64,000 nt of DNA, taken from NCBI RefSeq assembly GCF_002024165.1, contig NZ_MWQN01000001.1, forward strand, positions 4,505,501 through 4,569,500, read 5' to 3'. Below the pieces are notes generated by a model. The model saw only the letters and a list, made by a program, of their open reading frames with translations, did no database searches and had not been told where the DNA came from. This document shows, one piece after another, positions 59,978 through 64,000 of the stretch. The DNA is from Embleya scabrispora. Its GTDB lineage: Bacteria; Actinomycetota; Actinomycetes; Streptomycetales; Streptomycetaceae. The number at the start of each line of letters is the position of its first letter. Position 1 is the stretch's first letter. A program made the position numbers and the translations under genes.

Positions 59978-62248
59978 ATGCGCAAGAAGTACATGCCCAG
60001 CCTGCTCAACGCCGGGCGATCGCGGGGCGACGGCGCACATACCGTGCGCGCCCGGATGGTCATCCTGCTGATCCTGGTCCTGTCGCTGATGATCACCCTC
60101 TTCGGCCGGCTCTGGTACCTCCAGATCCGCGAGGGCGACCACTACGCGGCGGCGGCCTCGCAGAACGCGGTCCGGGACGTGGTGACACCAGCGGTGCGCG
60201 GCCGGATCCTCGACGACAAGGGCCGACCGCTGGTGAACAACCGCACCGCGCTGGTGGTGTCGGTCAGCCGTACCGAGTTGATGCGCATGCCGGACCTGGG
60301 TACGGCCGTGCTGACCCGGCTGGCCAAGGTGTTGGAACTGCCGGTCGACGAGGTCAAGGCACGCACCCGGCTGTGTGAGCGCAACGTGCCCAAGCCGTGC
60401 TGGAACGGCTCGCCGTACCAGCCGATCCCGGTCACGGACAACGCCACCACCCAGCAGGCGCTGACCATCATGGAGCACCGCGAGGAGTTCCCCGGGGTGA
60501 CCGCCGAGCCCACCGCCGTGCGCCAGTACCCGGCGCCCGAGGGGGCCAACGGCGCGCACGTGGTCGGCTACCTCTCGCCGGTCTCCGACGACGAGTTGAG
60601 CAAGCAGAAGGCCGAGGGCAAGAAGGACCTCCAGCGCGCCGACGAGGTCGGCCGCAGCGGTCTGGAGCGCACCTACGACGCCGACCTGCGCGGCAAGTCC
60701 GGGGTCACCGGGCTGTCCGTCGACCACCTGGGCCGGGTCACCGGCACCGTCTCGGAGACGCCGCCGGTGGCCGGAAACCACCTGGTCACCAGCATCGACG
60801 CGAAGATCCAGGCGATCACCGAGCAGCAGTTGGACGAGGCGATGAAGCGGGCGCGCGCGACCTTCGACGCGGGCAACACGCACAAGAACTTCATCGCCGA
60901 CGCGGGTGCGGCGGTGGTGCTGGACATCAAGACCGGGCGGGTGATCGCGATGGCGAGCGCGCCCAACTACGACCCGTCGGTGTGGGTGGGCGGCATCTCG
61001 CCGCAGGACTACAAGGCGCTCACCGACGAGAAGGCCGGCGTGCCGCTGGTGTCGCGGGCCATACAGGGTCAGTTCGCGCCGGGCTCGATCTTCAAGGTGA
61101 TCTCGACCTCGGCCGCGGCCGAGTCGGGTTACTCCACCAAGGCCACCTACGACTGCTCGCCCAGCATCTCGGTCGGCGGCACGACCTTCAACAACCTGGA
61201 GTCCAGGGGTTACGGGCCGATCTCGCTCCAGCGCGCGCTGGAGGTCTCCTGCAACACCGTCTTCTACGGCATCGGCTACGACATGTGGCTCAAGGACGGC
61301 GGGATCTTCGGGAAGACCCCCAAGGACCCGATGGTGACCATGGCCAAGAACTACGGCCTGGGCGCCCCCACCGGCATCGACCTGCCCGGCGAGTCGGGCG
61401 GGCGGATCGCCGACCGGGCCTGGAAGAAGCGCAACTGGGAGCAGAACAAGGACGCGTGGTGCAAGCAGGGCAACACGGGCAACGAGTACGTGGACAAGAT
61501 CGCCAAGGAGAACTGCGTCGACGGCTGGCAGTTCCGCGCCGGTGACGCGATCAACTTCGCGATCGGCCAGGGCGACACCACGGTGACCCCGTTGCAGATG
61601 GCCCGGGTGTACGCGGCGATCGCCAACGGCGGCACGTTGTGGAAGCCGACCATCGGCAAGGCGGTGGTCAGCCCGGACGGCAAGCTGGTGCGCGAGATCC
61701 AGCCACAGGCGGCGGGCAAGGTGCCGGTCGGCGACGCCACGATGAAGTACCTGCAGAACGCGCTGATCGGCGTCGAGATGAACGGCACCGCGGCCGGCGT
61801 GTTCGCCAACTGGCCGAACGCGCAGATGCCGATAGCGGCCAAGACCGGCACCGGCTCGGTGTACGGCAAGCAGAGCACGTCGTGGTTCGCCACCTACGGC
61901 GGGCCCAAGGACGGTCCGCAGTACGCCGTGGTGATGATGGTCAGCCAGGGCGGTACCGGCTCCGGCACCTCGGGTCCGTCGGTGCGCAAGATCTACGAGG
62001 CGCTGCTCGGCGTGGACGAGAAGGGCGCGATCGACCCGAGCAAGGCGCTGTTGCCCAGCCCGCCCGCGGACCTGCCGCACATCCAGGCGGACGGGACGGT
62101 GGCCTCGGTGTCCTTGCGCGCGCCGTCCTTCGTGTCGCCGCCGCATCCGCTCGGCGACGGCGACGGGCGCACGGTCGGTGTGTCGGCTTTCGGGCCCGGG
62201 GCGCTGCCGCCCGAGCGGGTGACCTACCGGACCGGGAGAGGGACATGA
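59978..62248 (+). CDS. pbp2: Penicillin-binding protein 2 (elongasome transpeptidase)
   Basis: This 756-residue class B PBP has one N-terminal transmembrane helix (MVILLILVLSLMITLFGRLWYL), a dimerisation domain and a transpeptidase domain. The active Ser370 lies in GSIFK, SCN starts at residue 424 and KTG at residue 622. A disordered tail of about 80 residues ends it. With RodA it synthesises wall under MreBCD guidance. ATG 59978 follows GGGGGTGA. Its stop overlaps the rodA start. Confidence 0.95.
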   Translation: MRKKYMPSLLNAGRSRGDGAHTVRARMVILLILVLSLMITLFGRLWYLQIREGDHYAAAASQNAVRDVVTPAVRGRILDDKGRPLVNNRTALVVSVSRTELMRMPDLGTAVLTRLAKVLELPVDEVKARTRLCERNVPKPCWNGSPYQPIPVTDNATTQQALTIMEHREEFPGVTAEPTAVRQYPAPEGANGAHVVGYLSPVSDDELSKQKAEGKKDLQRADEVGRSGLERTYDADLRGKSGVTGLSVDHLGRVTGTVSETPPVAGNHLVTSIDAKIQAITEQQLDEAMKRARATFDAGNTHKNFIADAGAAVVLDIKTGRVIAMASAPNYDPSVWVGGISPQDYKALTDEKAGVPLVSRAIQGQFAPGSIFKVISTSAAAESGYSTKATYDCSPSISVGGTTFNNLESRGYGPISLQRALEVSCNTVFYGIGYDMWLKDGGIFGKTPKDPMVTMAKNYGLGAPTGIDLPGESGGRIADRAWKKRNWEQNKDAWCKQGNTGNEYVDKIAKENCVDGWQFRAGDAINFAIGQGDTTVTPLQMARVYAAIANGGTLWKPTIGKAVVSPDGKLVREIQPQAAGKVPVGDATMKYLQNALIGVEMNGTAAGVFANWPNAQMPIAAKTGTGSVYGKQSTSWFATYGGPKDGPQYAVVMMVSQGGTGSGTSGPSVRKIYEALLGVDEKGAIDPSKALLPSPPADLPHIQADGTVASVSLRAPSFVSPPHPLGDGDGRTVGVSAFGPGALPPERVTYRTGRGT

Positions 62249-63501
62249 ACCTGAACCTGCGACTGCGGCCCGCCTCGCGGGTGGCCGGATTCGGGACACC
62301 GGACCTGGGTCGCCTGGCACCGGTGTTCACCCCGCGCCGGTCGATCACCCGGCAGATCATCCAGCGGGACGCGCCGGTGCGGCGGTTGGACTGGCTGCTG
62401 CTCGGCCCGGCGCTGGTGTTGTCGGGCGTGGGCTCGCTGCTGGTGTGGTCGGCGACCCGCAATCGGCGCGGACTCACCGGCGGTGATCCGCAGTTCTTCT
62501 TCAAGCGGCACCTGCTCAACCTGGCGATCGGGTTGGTGCTGGCCACGGTGGTGGCGATAATCGGTCACCGCCGGATCCGGGCGTTCTCCCCGATAGTGGC
62601 GATCGTGGCCGTGCTCGGGTTGTTCGCGGCGCTGAGCCCGCTGGGCAGCACGGTCAACGGGGCGCGGGCCTGGATCCAGATCGGCGCCGGCTTCTCGCTG
62701 CAACCCGCCGAGTTGGTCAAGCTCGGGATCATCCTGTGCATGGGGATGATCCTGTCCGAGCGGGTGGACACCGGGGACCTGGCCAGGCCGGGCGACAAGG
62801 CCGTGTTCTGGGCCCTGGTGGTGGCCGCGGTGCCGATGGCGGTGATTTTGCTGATGCCCGACATGGGGTCGGTCATGGTGATCGCGATGATCGTGCTGTG
62901 CGTGCTGCTCGCCTCCGGCGCGCGGGCGCGGTGGATGGTGCTGATGTTCGCGCTCGCGGGGGCCGGTGCGGTGGCGGTGGTGCGCTTCGGGCTGCTCAGC
63001 GAGTACCAGATCGACCGGTTCCGGGCCTTCGCCGATCCGAGCTTCGACCCGGGGGGCGTCGGCTACAACACGGTCATGGCGCGGCTGGCGATCGGCTCGG
63101 GCGGGCTCACCGGCCAGGGGTTGTTCCACGGCGAGCAGACCGGCGGCTCGTATGTACCCGAACAGCAGACCGACTTCGTCTTCTCGGTGGCCGGCGAGGA
63201 GCTGGGTTTCGTCGGCAGCGCGGTGATCATCGGGCTGTTCGCGCTGCTGCTGTGGCGCGGGATCCGGATCGCGCTGCACGCCGACGACCTGTTCGGCACG
63301 ATCGTGGCGGCGGGTGTGGTCGGCTGGTTCGCGTTCCAGGCGTTCGAGAACATGGGGATGAACCTCGGCATCATGCCCGTGGCCGGGCTGCCGCTGCCGT
63401 TCGTCTCCTACGGTGGATCGTCGATGTTCGCCGTGTGGATGGGGATAGGACTGTTGCAGTCGGTGCACATGAGACACGCCGGCGCCTTCAAATACGCCTG
63501 A
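62245..63501 (+). CDS. rodA: SEDS glycosyltransferase RodA (Sfr)
   Basis: This 418-residue SEDS-family peptidoglycan polymerase has about ten helices. GARAWIQIGAGFSLQPAELVKLGIILCMG carries the conserved motif, and EQQTDFVFSVAGEELGFVG and PVAGLPLPFVSYGGSSM are family signatures. The N-terminal 45 residues are a cytosolic extension. ATG 62245 overlaps pbp2, so it is translationally coupled. It ends the mre operon. Confidence 0.95.
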   Translation: MNLNLRLRPASRVAGFGTPDLGRLAPVFTPRRSITRQIIQRDAPVRRLDWLLLGPALVLSGVGSLLVWSATRNRRGLTGGDPQFFFKRHLLNLAIGLVLATVVAIIGHRRIRAFSPIVAIVAVLGLFAALSPLGSTVNGARAWIQIGAGFSLQPAELVKLGIILCMGMILSERVDTGDLARPGDKAVFWALVVAAVPMAVILLMPDMGSVMVIAMIVLCVLLASGARARWMVLMFALAGAGAVAVVRFGLLSEYQIDRFRAFADPSFDPGGVGYNTVMARLAIGSGGLTGQGLFHGEQTGGSYVPEQQTDFVFSVAGEELGFVGSAVIIGLFALLLWRGIRIALHADDLFGTIVAAGVVGWFAFQAFENMGMNLGIMPVAGLPLPFVSYGGSSMFAVWMGIGLLQSVHMRHAGAFKYA

Positions 63502-63644
63502 TCGCACCGATCGCACCCCGTGCGGGCGGGCTCTCGCCGACATCTCGGTAGGGGGTCCGCCCGCGTCGCGTTAGGCTGGGAGGTCGATCACCCTTCCCGC
63601 CACGAGGTGGTCGATCCCCTCCCCGCACTCCCGGAAGGACCGCC

Positions 63645-64000
63645 ATGCCCGTCGAGTCCCTGTTCCCGCGTCTGGAGCCGCTTCTGCCCCAGGTGCAGAA
63701 GCCCATCCAGTACGTCGGTGGCGAACTCAACTCGACCGTCAAGGACTGGGACGCGTGCGCGGTCCGCTGGGCCCTGATGTACCCCGACGCGTACGAGGTC
63801 GGGCTGCCCAACCAGGGCGTGATGATCCTGTACGAGGTCCTCAACGAGGTCGCCGACGTGCTCGCGGAGCGCACCTACGCGGTGTGGGGCGACCTGGAAA
63901 AGCTGATGCGCGAGCACCGGGTGCCGCAGTTCACCGTGGACGCACACCGGCCGGTGGGCGCGTTCGACGTGTTCGGACTCAGCTTCTCCACCGAGCTGGG
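63645..64000 (+). CDS. TIGR03960-type radical SAM protein (5' part)
   Basis: 118 codons are present before the window ends. MPVESLFPRLEPLLPQVQKPIQYVGGE, VRWALMYPDAYEVGLPNQGVMILYEVLN, ERTYAVWGDLEKLMREH and GAFDVFGLSFSTEL match the N-terminal B12-binding-like region of the large radical SAM proteins (TIGR03960) that follow rodA and precede rne/rng in Streptomyces. The radical SAM CxxxCxxC motif lies beyond the window. ATG 63645 has GGAAGGA at 63632-63638. Confidence 0.88.
   Translation, partial: MPVESLFPRLEPLLPQVQKPIQYVGGELNSTVKDWDACAVRWALMYPDAYEVGLPNQGVMILYEVLNEVADVLAERTYAVWGDLEKLMREHRVPQFTVDAHRPVGAFDVFGLSFSTEL

Overview
The window is a contiguous piece of a very GC-rich actinobacterial chromosome. 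Third codon positions are strongly G/C, GTG starts are common, and spurious antisense open frames abound. Gene content and order (ssb, ettA, malQ, pepN, rpiB, tRNA-Gly, tRNA-Pro, tig, clpP1, clpP2, clpX, valS, folC, ndk, mreBCD, pbp2, rodA, radical SAM) match, from memory, the core Streptomyces arrangement seen in S. coelicolor around SCO2600-SCO2683. The source is therefore a Streptomyces or a close member of Streptomycetales. I see no integrase, transposase, CRISPR array or biosynthetic cluster. This is core chromosome with small lineage-specific differences.

Left part (1-16 kb): end of an unidentified gene, a short-tailed ssb paralogue, a thioester/sortase surface protein, ettA, a thioesterase with a conserved hypothetical partner, truncated globin glbO, an NAD(P)-binding protein, an MscS-type channel, a prolyl-oligopeptidase, an HNH endonuclease and malQ. 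A frameshifted relic of a GH13 alpha-glucosidase lies beside glbO. A 26-bp unit repeated 20 times fills 15581-16101.

Middle (16-45 kb): two tandem aminopeptidase N genes, a CPWA DsbA-like protein, an aldehyde dehydrogenase, bioY, rpiB, a Nei-type glycosylase, a SpoIIE phosphatase, and a cobalt ECF transporter operon (cbiMNQO) under a cobalamin riboswitch. Then come an RDD protein, a class II aldolase, an orphan roadblock protein with a possible N-terminal extension, an NAD-dependent epimerase behind a nested palindrome, glutathione peroxidase, a PP2C-like protein and a secreted 5'-nucleotidase with a candidate PHO box. The section ends with a LacI regulator, two tandem paralogous lipoproteins with near-identical promoters, an ADP-ribosylglycohydrolase and a DMT permease.

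Right part (45-64 kb): tRNA-Gly(TCC), tRNA-Pro(TGG), the protein-quality-control block tig-clpP1-clpP2-clpX, two uncharacterised exported proteins, valS-folC-DUF4233-ndk, and the cell-shape operon mreB-mreC-mreD-pbp2-rodA, which in Streptomyces serves spore-wall synthesis. The window ends inside a TIGR03960-type radical SAM gene. Many genes are followed by strong GC-rich hairpins, listed individually. No convincingly new multi-gene system was found. The most unusual items are the 26-bp array, the GH13 relic, the duplicated lipoprotein promoters and the roadblock extension.
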